Origin: Prevotella sp. E9-3
Lineage (GTDB): Bacteria; Bacteroidota; Bacteroidia; Bacteroidales; Bacteroidaceae
NCBI RefSeq assembly: GCF_022024015.1
Contig: NZ_CP091786.1
Coordinates: 248,001 to 312,000 of the forward strand
DNA length: 64,000 nucleotides
Direction of reading: 5' to 3'
Positions 29,141 to 37,300 of the stretch are shown here, in pieces (positions within the stretch are counted from its first letter, which is position 1; each line of letters opens with the position of its first letter). Under the pieces are notes generated by a model, which was not told the DNA's origin, searched no databases, and saw only the letters and a program-made list of their open reading frames with translations. The translations under genes and the position numbers were made by a program.

Positions 29141-31039
29141 ATGATTACAAAGATAAACAACAAGGTAGTAGCAGGAGTCCTCTCACTCTTTCTCCCTCTC
29201 TCCACTTTTCTCTTCACCTCTTGTGAAGACTTCTTCGAGCAGGAATCAGACCATGTTATCTATGCTGGCAGCGAACATCTGAACAATTCTGTCGATACGC
29301 TGTATTCGGTAGCTGGCATCCTCTCGAAAGTGCAGGCCCTGGCCGACCGTACCATCCTTTTCGGAGAAGTGCGCGGCGATTTGGTTGACCTGACCAATAC
29401 CGCCGATGCCGACTTGAAAAACCTGTCGCTCTTCAATGTTGACGATAACAACAGTTATAACACACCGCGTGACTATTATGCCGTGATCAATAACTGTAAC
29501 TATTTCATAGCCCATGCCGATACAGCCCTGCGCAACAGTCGCAACGACTATGTGTTCATGCGTGAGTTCGGAGCCGTGAAGACCATTCGTGCGTGGACCT
29601 ATCTGCAGTTGGCCTTGAACTATGGCAAGGTACCTTTCGTCACCGAGCCAATCCTTTCGCAGGAGGATGCAGAACAGAACTATCCTATGTACACCCTTGA
29701 AGATGTGTGCCGCTTCTTCATCAACGATTTGCAGGAACTCACCGGCAAATACGTCAGTGAGGCATTCGATATCACCACAGCCACACCTCTGTATGGCAAG
29801 ATGCTGAGTATCGAGTCGCATTTCTTCTTCTATCCCATGAGCGTGCTGTTGGGCGACCTGCACCTGTGGCTGGCCACGCTGACCAATAACACCAGCGAGT
29901 ATCGTCAGGCTGCTTTGGCCTACTACAACTACATCAGCCGTCGCAATGGCAGTAACTCTGCCTATCCTTCTGGTACAAACAGACTCTGCTGGCCTGTAGG
30001 TGCAAGCAACTACCTGTCATATCGTGAATATGGCTATTCCAGCGATTTCCTTTCAATTGCTGAAGAGAACTGGACGCGCGATAATGAACTGATCACCGTG
30101 ATCCCTGGCGACTCACTGCCTTCTGATCCTAACTACAGCAAACTGCGCGGGTTCTTCAATTCAGAACTGGACAATAACTTCCAGCCAAGCATCGTGCCTT
30201 CCACGGCATTGATTAATATTTCTGCTGCCCAGAAGTATTGCAACATCAATAAAGATGCTACGGTGGTGACCTATGCTCCTGAGAATCTGAGTGAATATCG
30301 TGCCGGTGACCTCCGCTTGGCTTATGCCTGGCGTCAAAGCAGCAATGTGACAGTAAACTACGGCGACGGTGACCTGCGTACTATCGACAGCTATCAGCAG
30401 GTTCTGAAGTATCAGACTCGCAATATCCATATCCTGCGCCGTCAGATGGTTTATCTGCGTATGGCTGAGGCCCTGAACATGGCCGGATTCCCACGTATGG
30501 CTTTCCAGATACTCTCTACTGGCTTGACCGATGAGGTGATGGACAAGTATGTCTATCCCACTGTGAGCAAGTCTGACTCGCTGAGCATGGTAGCCCTGAA
30601 CATGAAGTTCCCTGCCAGCTATCGTATGTTCAATGAGAAGAACTGGGCAGGCACAACATCCGATAATGCCAACACGATGGGTATTCACTCGCGCGGTTCC
30701 GGCTATACACCTATGAATGAATACTACCAGTTGATTGACTCAGTACCCGATACTACTGACCCCACCAAGAATGTGGCAGTGCCTCTGGCCGAGAAGCAGG
30801 CCTATGTGGATAGTCTGATTCTGAACGAGAGCGCATTGGAGTTTGCTTTCGAAGGCACCCGCTATTACGACCTCATGCGCTATGCTTTGCGCCAGTCTAA
30901 CCCAGGAGCAACCATGCAGAAGCTGGTGTGCGGCCGTCGTGGCGAAGCTAAGCGTGCAGAAGTACAGGGCGAGTTGAAGAAAGACCTTACCAACCAGTCC
31001 AACTGGTTCATTTCATGGAACGGTAAGATAGGATTCTGA
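29141..31039 (+). CDS. SusD/RagB-family lipoprotein (second pair)
   Basis: The protein has 632 residues; the lipobox is STFLFTSCED. The N-terminal FFEQESDHVIYAGSEHLNNS, the core (YAVINNCNYFIAHADTALR, FGAVKTIRAWTYLQLALNYG) and the C-terminal LILNESALEFAFEGTRYYDL followed by MRYALRQS are typical of SusD. It presumably caps the SusC encoded just upstream. It is the last gene of the locus and is followed by a terminator-like long hairpin. Confidence 0.92.
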   Translation: MITKINNKVVAGVLSLFLPLSTFLFTSCEDFFEQESDHVIYAGSEHLNNSVDTLYSVAGILSKVQALADRTILFGEVRGDLVDLTNTADADLKNLSLFNVDDNNSYNTPRDYYAVINNCNYFIAHADTALRNSRNDYVFMREFGAVKTIRAWTYLQLALNYGKVPFVTEPILSQEDAEQNYPMYTLEDVCRFFINDLQELTGKYVSEAFDITTATPLYGKMLSIESHFFFYPMSVLLGDLHLWLATLTNNTSEYRQAALAYYNYISRRNGSNSAYPSGTNRLCWPVGASNYLSYREYGYSSDFLSIAEENWTRDNELITVIPGDSLPSDPNYSKLRGFFNSELDNNFQPSIVPSTALINISAAQKYCNINKDATVVTYAPENLSEYRAGDLRLAYAWRQSSNVTVNYGDGDLRTIDSYQQVLKYQTRNIHILRRQMVYLRMAEALNMAGFPRMAFQILSTGLTDEVMDKYVYPTVSKSDSLSMVALNMKFPASYRMFNEKNWAGTTSDNANTMGIHSRGSGYTPMNEYYQLIDSVPDTTDPTKNVAVPLAEKQAYVDSLILNESALEFAFEGTRYYDLMRYALRQSNPGATMQKLVCGRRGEAKRAEVQGELKKDLTNQSNWFISWNGKIGF

Positions 31040-31061
31040 TCATCAGTAGCATAAAAGACTA

Positions 31062-31126
31062 AGAGGACAGGTTTTTGAATGAAACCATATAATGGATTTC
31101 ACTTCAAACAACCTGTCCTCTTTTTC
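31062..31126 (+). terminator. Long-loop terminator after the SusCD locus
   Basis: AGAGGACAGGTT (31062-31073) pairs perfectly with AACCTGTCCTCT (31110-31121) across a 36-base loop, and the stem runs into a T-rich tract. A short ORF across it (31079-31363) is not supported as a gene. Confidence 0.7.
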
Positions 31127-31379
31127 CATCTCTTTTTTTCGAAAATCAAGACAAATAAAATTCTCAATCTAGAACGGGAACCACTTCTTTTGCCCCCTCC
31201 ATCTGTACTCTCATCTCATGTCTTAGAGCTGAAAAACACCATTTTTTCCACCTTTTTCCAGTTTTTTTATAGAAAAATGCATATTTTGGCGCACTTTTCC
31301 TTGACAGGATGGAATTGCCTTAACTACTATGGTGAAATAGCACTTATTTTCCACTGCAACTAAATGTCCGCTATACTGC

Positions 31380-31467
31380 AATAGAACGGTAGTTACAATC
31401 TAATAGAATGGTGGTTGCAATTTAATAGAATGGTGGTTGCATTACAATAGAATGGTGGTTGCGGTAT
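31380..31467 (+). repeat. Four tandem copies of a 22-bp unit
   Basis: Copies start at 31380, 31402, 31424 and 31446 with consensus AATAGAATGGTGGTTGCAAT plus two variable bases. Copies 2-4 share the first 17 bases exactly; a decayed fifth copy may follow. No spacers exist, so this is not a CRISPR array. It lies in the gene-free stretch 31127-31950. Confidence 0.75.
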
Positions 31468-31584
31468 AGTAGAAGTTCCATTGCGGCATCATTGAACTTC
31501 TACAACAGAAGTATATCAGAAGAATAGTGATATTCTTGCAACAGTTTGATATTCAGGTAGTTCTAAAAACCACTAAAACCCTTC

Positions 31585-31638
31585 AAAACTCGCGTATTTC
31601 AGCCCCACTTCCCGTTTGGTGAATTTGGCGCGAGTTTT
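31585..31638 (+). repeat. 10-bp inverted repeat AAAACTCGCG / CGCGAGTTTT
   Basis: The arms at 31585-31594 and 31629-31638 are perfect complements with a 34-base loop. It is in the gene-free stretch and has no T-tract, so it is not a typical terminator. Function unknown. Confidence 0.5.
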
Positions 31639-31953
31639 GAGCCCAGTAAGCAAGAAAAAAATCGATAAAAAAGCGCAGCAGATTGGTGTCTTTTTCAGCA
31701 AATCGAAAAATTATGCTGACAGGTGTTTGAAGTGCAATCCATTCAATGTATAAAGTACGAGATTGTTATTTCCAATCGTTTCAAAAAGGACTTTTTAGCT
31801 TTATGACGTAAAATAGAGGCTCAATTATTTGGAAGTTTCAGGAAAAGTACCTATTTTTGCACTAGAAAATCCCCCTTGTATGATAAGTACTTGGGTCAGT
31901 TACTGAAAAGTGACTTAGAAACAATCCCGCTCGGATGAGATATGCCGAAGCTC

Positions 31954-31980
31954 AAGCCTCCGCAAGGGGGCTTTATTTTT
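31954..31980 (+). terminator. Terminator-like hairpin upstream of the HTH gene
   Basis: AAGCCTCC pairs with GGGGGCTT (one wobble) around a GCAA tetraloop, followed by TTTATTTTT. It lies 30 bases before the HTH gene start, so it could end a short upstream transcript or act as an attenuator. Confidence 0.55.
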
Positions 31981-32009
31981 ATAACTAATCATAATTAAGG
32001 AGGAATATT

Positions 32010-32318
32010 ATGCAGCAAAGAGATGACATTATGAGCGTTGACGCCATGATGGACGAACGCTATGGAAAGGTGGGAACACCAGAGCGCGAGGCATTCCGTA
32101 AGGAGGCCTACGCCTATTGTGTCGGCCAGATTATCAGCGATGCACGGAAGCGCGAGAAGGTCACCCAGCAGGAACTGGCTCAGCGAGTGGGAACCAACAA
32201 GTCGTATATCTCTCGCATTGAGAAAGGCAGCGTGGAACCGGGGGCAGGCATGTTCCTCCGTATCCTCAGTGCGCTCGGCTTACGCTTTGAGGTAACACCG
32301 CCTCTGTCAATCGGCTGA
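32010..32318 (+). CDS. XRE-family HTH protein (orphan antitoxin-like)
   Basis: The protein has 102 residues. The XRE helix-turn-helix spans about residues 42-98 (ISDARKREKVTQQELAQRVG, then TNKSYISRIEKG). The N-terminal 40 residues (SVDAMMDERYGKVGTPEREA) resemble HigA-type antitoxins that follow a HigB toxin. An excellent AAGGAGG site lies eight bases upstream of the start, unusual for this AT-rich region. No toxin gene lies upstream (31127-32009 is noncoding) or directly downstream, so it is an orphan regulator or a remnant of a HigBA pair. DNA binding is expected; the target is unknown. Confidence 0.8.
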   Translation: MQQRDDIMSVDAMMDERYGKVGTPEREAFRKEAYAYCVGQIISDARKREKVTQQELAQRVGTNKSYISRIEKGSVEPGAGMFLRILSALGLRFEVTPPLSIG

Positions 32319-32553
32319 GAATGATTTTGATTTATAGTTTAATGTAATACTGTACGCCAATGGACAGATAATAAACTATAGGACATAAGACTGAACGTCC
32401 ACTTTTGTTTCTTGTTGTTCGATAATTGGGGAATTTGACAACAATCACCAAGAACTGAAGTAGATAGTTCACGCCGTTCAACGTGGGCATTTACACGTTT
32501 AAGGTGATAGGCTTTCACGCCGTCAGCAGCATCGCCGCCCGCTCGACCTTGGT

Positions 32554-32613
32554 CGCTTGCTACTGAAGGGACGCAAGTAATCGGCTTGCCGCTTGCTACT
32601 GAAGGGACGCAAG
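32554..32613 (+). repeat. Two direct copies of a 24-bp sequence
   Basis: Identical copies at 32554-32577 and 32590-32613 start CGCTTGCTACTGAAGG and end GACGCAAG; the 12 bases between differ. The 32319-32821 gap holds no gene that I can support; the rest is AT-rich with a promoter-like box near 32782. Confidence 0.7.
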
Positions 32614-32781
32614 AACGGCCAGAACAAAACTTTTCTGTTCATCATTTTAATAGAATTTAATTGTTTTCTGGGACTATTCCCATCCTCAATATAACGCTTT
32701 CTTTTGACAAATTGAACAGTATTCTGCACAGAAATCGTGTTAATATCCTCCCCAAATGCAGTTTATTTGAATCATTTTTTG

Positions 32782-32789
32782 TACCTTTG
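32782..32789 (+). promoter_or_regulatory. Putative -7 box before the GNAT toxin-antitoxin pair
   Basis: TACCTTTG fits TAnnTTTG and lies 32 bases before the ATG at 32822. A -33 box at the right distance is not obvious. Confidence 0.4.
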
Positions 32790-32821
32790 TAGCCGAAATT
32801 TCACTTAAATACGTATTTATT

Positions 32822-32977
32822 ATGGCCAGACCGATTAAAGAAACACCCATCCTCTACGGTGAGGACGCACGACGCTTCGAAGCACGCATGAAGGAGCGTC
32901 GCCGCATATCGCCCGAAGAACGGGCTGAAATGAAGGCCACTTATGAGGCATTGAAAAGCGTTTGCGACTTCATGTGA
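32822..32977 (+). CDS. Small antitoxin-like protein paired with GNAT gene
   Basis: This 51-residue ORF begins MARPIKETPILYGEDARRFE and continues with a charged helical region (RMKERRRISPEERAEMKATY) ending in KSVCDFM. It ends one base before the GNAT gene, which gives tight coupling. A small charged protein directly upstream of a TacT-like GNAT gene is the classic layout of GNAT toxin-antitoxin pairs, where the small partner neutralises the acetyltransferase and represses the operon. It lacks an obvious ribbon-helix-helix start, so DNA binding is not shown. Assignment is by context and size. Confidence 0.65.
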   Translation: MARPIKETPILYGEDARRFEARMKERRRISPEERAEMKATYEALKSVCDFM

Positions 32978-32978
32978 T

Positions 32979-33533
32979 ATGGAAGACAAGGAGTTTACAG
33001 AACGATATACCATTCACAGAATGGCTGAACAGGAAATTGTCGCCGCATTCGATTGCGGCGATGAGGATTTGAACGGCTTTATCCTGACCGACGCACCGTT
33101 GTACCGGAAAGAAAAACTGGCTGTCACATATACGGTTTTCGAGAAAAGCAACCACAATCATATTGTTGCGTTCTTCAGCCTCTCCAACGACCGCATATCC
33201 ATTTCCGACTTCGACAGCAAGACAAAGTACAACCGCTTCAGCCGTCGCTTCAACAACCACAAGCGGCTGAAGAGTTATCCCGCAGCCAAGATAGGTCGTC
33301 TGGGAGTGAGCGAATCGCTGAAGGGCATGAATATCGGAAGTATGTTGCTGAAATTCATTAAACTTTACTTCACCACCGACAACAAGACCGGCTGCCGCTT
33401 CATCACCGTCGATGCCTACGCCGCAGCCATCCCCTTCTACCTCCGCAATGGCTTCGTGCCACTCAACGAAGAGGATGCCGACGAACCCACGCGGTTGCTC
33501 TACTTCGACCTCAACGACTTGGACGAAGACTAG
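32979..33533 (+). CDS. GNAT-family N-acetyltransferase, probable toxin
   Basis: The protein has 184 residues. FDCGDEDLNGFILTDAPLYR near the start matches the F-DCG-E-LN motif of TacT/AtaT-like GNAT toxins, which acetylate the aminoacyl group of charged tRNA. The acetyl-CoA-binding motif is IGRLGVSESLKGMNIGSMLL, a slightly altered R/Q-x-x-G-x-G/A in which KGMNIG is seen. A later stretch (AAIPFYLRNGFVPL) carries the family's Tyr followed by the NGF turn. It is preceded at one base by the 51-residue partner. A housekeeping acetyltransferase is the alternative, but the pairing favours a toxin. Confidence 0.75.
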   Translation: MEDKEFTERYTIHRMAEQEIVAAFDCGDEDLNGFILTDAPLYRKEKLAVTYTVFEKSNHNHIVAFFSLSNDRISISDFDSKTKYNRFSRRFNNHKRLKSYPAAKIGRLGVSESLKGMNIGSMLLKFIKLYFTTDNKTGCRFITVDAYAAAIPFYLRNGFVPLNEEDADEPTRLLYFDLNDLDED

Positions 33534-33609
33534 ACTCCCTCCCCCGCCCCCTCTCTTTACCTCTCAAAAACAAACAATCTAACCCCACAAATCGAATAAC
33601 AAATCACTC

Positions 33610-33693
33610 ATGCCCCGCTACCTCCACATACCCCACACTCCCGACACCGCCGCGCCGCAGACTGAACTCATCGACCAGACCGAGTGGCGATAG
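33610..33693 (+). pseudogene. Truncated copy of the 34012 ORF start
   Basis: ATG-led sequence encoding MPRYLHIPHTPDTAAPQTEL and IDQTEWR, then TAG. The first 24 codons and the preceding leader match the start of the ORF at 34012 almost base for base, after which the two diverge. It is GC-rich compared with its AT-rich surroundings. It looks like a partial duplication. The remainder of 33534-33915 has no gene that I can support. Confidence 0.6.
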
Positions 33694-33915
33694 CGCTACG
33701 ACGACAACCGCGACGCCGTCCACGAGCCCTTTCTCACACGCCGTCAGCCCCAGCATTGCCATGGCCGACGCAATCAATGATAAATTCTTCATTGTAAATT
33801 AACAGTTTAATGATTATTTGGGACTATTCCCATAGAAATTAACACCAGAACACGGATAATTTGCTAATTTTCTTTATTTTTAACTATAAATATTACGAAA
33901 TTTGATATATTTTTG

Positions 33916-33955
33916 TATCTTTGCACACAAAAGCGTGCGAGTCTGCGTGAGCAGA
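33916..33955 (+). promoter_or_regulatory. Putative promoter box and hairpin leader before the BspA-like locus
   Basis: TATCTTTG (33916-33923) fits the -7 box. Fifteen bases on, AGTCTGC-GTGA-GCAGACT (33938-33955) forms a 7-bp stem with a GTGA loop, which would lie at the start of the transcript. It may stabilise or regulate the leader. Confidence 0.45.
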
Positions 33956-34011
33956 CTTTATAGATTATAACAAACTATCTAACCCTAAAACAAATAACAA
34001 GAAAACAACTC

Positions 34012-34293
34012 ATGCCCCGCTACCTCCACATACCCCACACTCCCGACACCGCCGCGCCGCAGACCGAACTCATCGACCAGGCCGACCGCGACTGGACCTG
34101 AGCGCGACTCATCGAGGACGGCAAAGCCCTCCTGGCCATCGACCCCGACCAGCCCGCGCGCATCCTCTCCACCGACAAGAAGGCCTAGAAGGCCGGCGGC
34201 CTCTGCCTCGCCCTCAAGGGCGTGCCGGTGAAGCCCACCGACGACGTGGACGTGGACAAGGAGTACCAGCTCATCCCCCTCGACAGTCTATAA
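34012..34293 (+). pseudogene. 94-codon ORF interrupted by two in-frame stops
   Basis: The frame starts MPRYLHIPHTPDTAAPQTEL, then IDQADRDWT, stop TGA, ARLIEDGKALLAIDPDQPAR and ILSTDKKA, stop TAG, KAGGLCLALKGVPVKPTDDV and ends IPLDSL, stop TAA. Apart from two nonsense codons the frame is coherent, with GC-rich protein-like composition throughout. The simplest reading is a gene broken by two point mutations. It ends 39 bases before the BspA-like gene, so it may once have been its operon partner. I recognise no family. Confidence 0.6.
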
Positions 34294-34332
34294 ACATCAT
34301 TTTTATTTATTAACAAATTAAATTTTCAAGTT

Positions 34333-37300
34333 ATGCTCAAAACAAGATTTATTTCAATGCTCGTGCTGCTCGCAGCAGTAGTAACGGGCGCGTGGGCGCA
34401 GGCGCAGGCGTGGAAAAGTGGCGACTGCACAGTGACAATTTCTGGTGACGTTATGACCGTTAGCGGCACTGGCGCCATGGCGGATTATAAGGATACTAAT
34501 TTCACCCCTTGGTACGGCTATCCTTCCGATATCAAGACCATTGTCATCGAAAGTGGTGTGACCAGCATCGGCAATTCTGCCTTCTCACGTTGCAATTATT
34601 TGGAATCGGTCAGCATCCCTGCCAGCGTGACCAGCATCGGCAATTTTGCCTTCCAAGAGTGTGGATCATATGCCGACGCCCTGACGGTATCTTTTGCTGA
34701 AGGATCGACACTTTTGACCATCGGCGTAAGAGCCTTTTATTATGCCAATCTGACATCTATTGACATCCCTAATAGCGTGACCAGCATTGGCGAACAAGCC
34801 TTCTCTGGTTGCAGTAATTTGGAATCGGTCAGCATCCCTGCCAGCGTGACCAGCATCAGCGAAGAAGCCTTCTTTAATTGTGGCATGCTGGCTAAAGTCT
34901 ATATCTACGCCCCCAGTCTGACGACATACGGCGCCTACGCTTTCCAAGACAACGCTGCTGTCCGTAAGATCTACGTGCTCCCTGAGGCTGTGAATACCTA
35001 CAAGGCTGGCTGGCCGGACTATGCCGCCGACATCGAGGCAATGACAGTCTATGCCACTTCCGTGAAGGAAGGCACCGAGGATGCCGAGAACTGGACCATC
35101 AGCCCCGCCAGCGCCGCTGAGAACGCGACAGTGACCATCACCTACGCCGGCACGAAGAGCGTGAAGAGCGTCTCGGCCAAGAAGAAGACTACTACTGGCA
35201 ACATCACGGTCTATTTCACGGATTCCAAGAACTGGGGCGACGTGAAAGTTTACTATTGGAGTGACGGACCCGAATGGCCCGGCACTGCAATGACCGAGGT
35301 AGGAACCAATGAATACAGCCAGAAAATCTATAGGGCAGAGATTCCCGCCACAGCAGTGGGTGTCATCTTTAACGGCAACGGCAAGCAGACGGCCGATATC
35401 ACCACGAACATTGCCGACGGCTCCTGGTGGTATGCCACCGACAATGTCAACGGCTTGAGTCAAAACGAGGCAGGCTATGTTGGCAAGTACACCGTAAACA
35501 TCGAGGTGACAAACGTTGATGACAACAAATGGACCTTCACGATGCCTGACGGTGACGTGGAGCTGGAAGTGACATACTACACCGACGCAGAACTAGCTGA
35601 ACTGGCTGCCAAGGAAGCCCTGCAGACAGCCATTGCCATCGCCAGCAACATCAATCCCGAGGGACTGGCCGACGCTATCACTGCAGCCCAGGCTGCCCTG
35701 AACGACGAGAACGCCACTGCCGAGTCAATGGCCCAGGCTGCCCAGACGCTGGAAGCTGCCATCAAGACTTACTTTGGCGAAGTACTGCCTAATCTTGGTG
35801 CCATTGTTACGGCTCTCAACGAAGAGACGTTGAACACTGCCTACGCCAATGCTCAGACGGCACTTGCTGATGAAGATGTCACCCCGCAGGAACTGGCCGC
35901 TGCCATGCAGAATATCATCGTTGCTGCACAGGCTGTGGCTCCTGAGCACTTGCAGAACCTTAAGGGCTATGCCGTGAAGTACGGGGCAGGAGATGCTGCA
36001 AGCCTCATTGACGACGCTCTGGCCGCCATCGAGGCCGGCAACGTATCGCAGATTATTGCCACGATGACCGCCGTTAAGGAAGCTGCCACACCGCTTGCCC
36101 AGACGGTATTAGGCACAATGAAAAACTATGTTGAGGCCTTCGGCCTGACAGAGCAGGCCGCTCAGGCACAGGCTGCCCTGGATGGTGGCAACTATATCAC
36201 CATGATCACCACTGCCAAGGCACTGTTCACTCACCTGATTGCTGCAGCTAAGGAATACCTGCCGAAGCTGGGTGACATTGCTGAGGGTCTCAATGACGAG
36301 ACGCTGAACACTGCATACGCAGCAGCTCAGGCATTACTCGCCCAGGAGAGCATCACTCCCGAGGAGCTGGCCGCTGCCATGCAGAATATCATCACCGCTG
36401 CACAGGCCGTGGCTCCCGAACACTTGCAGAACCTTAAGGGATATGCCGTGAAGTACGGGGCAGGAGATGCTGCAAGCCTCATTGACGACGCTCTGGCAGC
36501 CATCCAAGCCGGCAACGTGTCGCAGATTATCGCTGCGATGACCGCCGTGAAGACAGCAGCCACGCCGCTTGCCCAGCAGGTGTTGAGCACAATGATTAAC
36601 TATGTTCAGGCCTTCGGATTGACAGAGCAGGCCGCCCAGGCACAGGCAGCTTTGGAAGGTGGCAACTACATCACCATGATTACCACTGCCAAGGCCCTCT
36701 TCACTCACCTGATTGCTGCCGCTCAGGAATACCTGCCCAAGCTGGGTGCCATCGCTGAGGGCCTCAATGACGAGACGCTGAACACTGCATACGCAGCAGC
36801 ACAGGAATTACTCGCCAAGGAGAGCATCACTCCCGAGGAGCTGGCCGCTGCCATGCAGAATATCATCACCGCTGCACAGGCCGTGGCTCCTGAGCACTTG
36901 CAGAACCTGAAGGGCTATGCCGTGAAGTACGGCGCAACAGATGCTGCGACCCTCGTTGACAATGCGTTGGCAGCCATCGAGGCTGGCAATGTTGCCCAGA
37001 TCATCGCTACGATGACCGCTGTGAAGGAAGCTGCCACACCGCTTGCCCAGACGGTATTAGGCACAATGAAAAACTATGTTGAGGCCTTCGGCTTGACAGA
37101 GCAGGCCGCTCAGGCACAGGCAGCTTTGGAAGGTGGCAACTACATCACCATGATTACCACTGCCAAGGCACTGTTCACTCACCTGATTGCTGCAGCTAAG
37201 GAATACCTGCCGAAGCTGGGTGACATCGCTGAGGGTCTCAATGACGAGACGCTGAACACTGCATACGCAGCAGCACAGGAATTACTCGCCAAGGAGAGCA

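Noticed and set aside
31079..31363. A 94-codon ORF after the second SusD gene
   Set aside because: It begins inside the loop of the terminator hairpin and its product is low-complexity Phe/Leu-rich sequence from T-rich DNA.
31380..31467. CRISPR array
   Set aside because: The 22-bp units are directly adjacent with no unique spacers and no cas gene is present.
32554..32613. Mini CRISPR with 24-bp repeats
   Set aside because: There are only two copies with a 12-base spacer, too short for a CRISPR unit.
34012..34293. Stop-codon recoding (TGA/TAG read-through or selenocysteine)
   Set aside because: All other genes use these stops normally, no SECIS-like hairpin follows the TGA, and a truncated second copy nearby points to decay.
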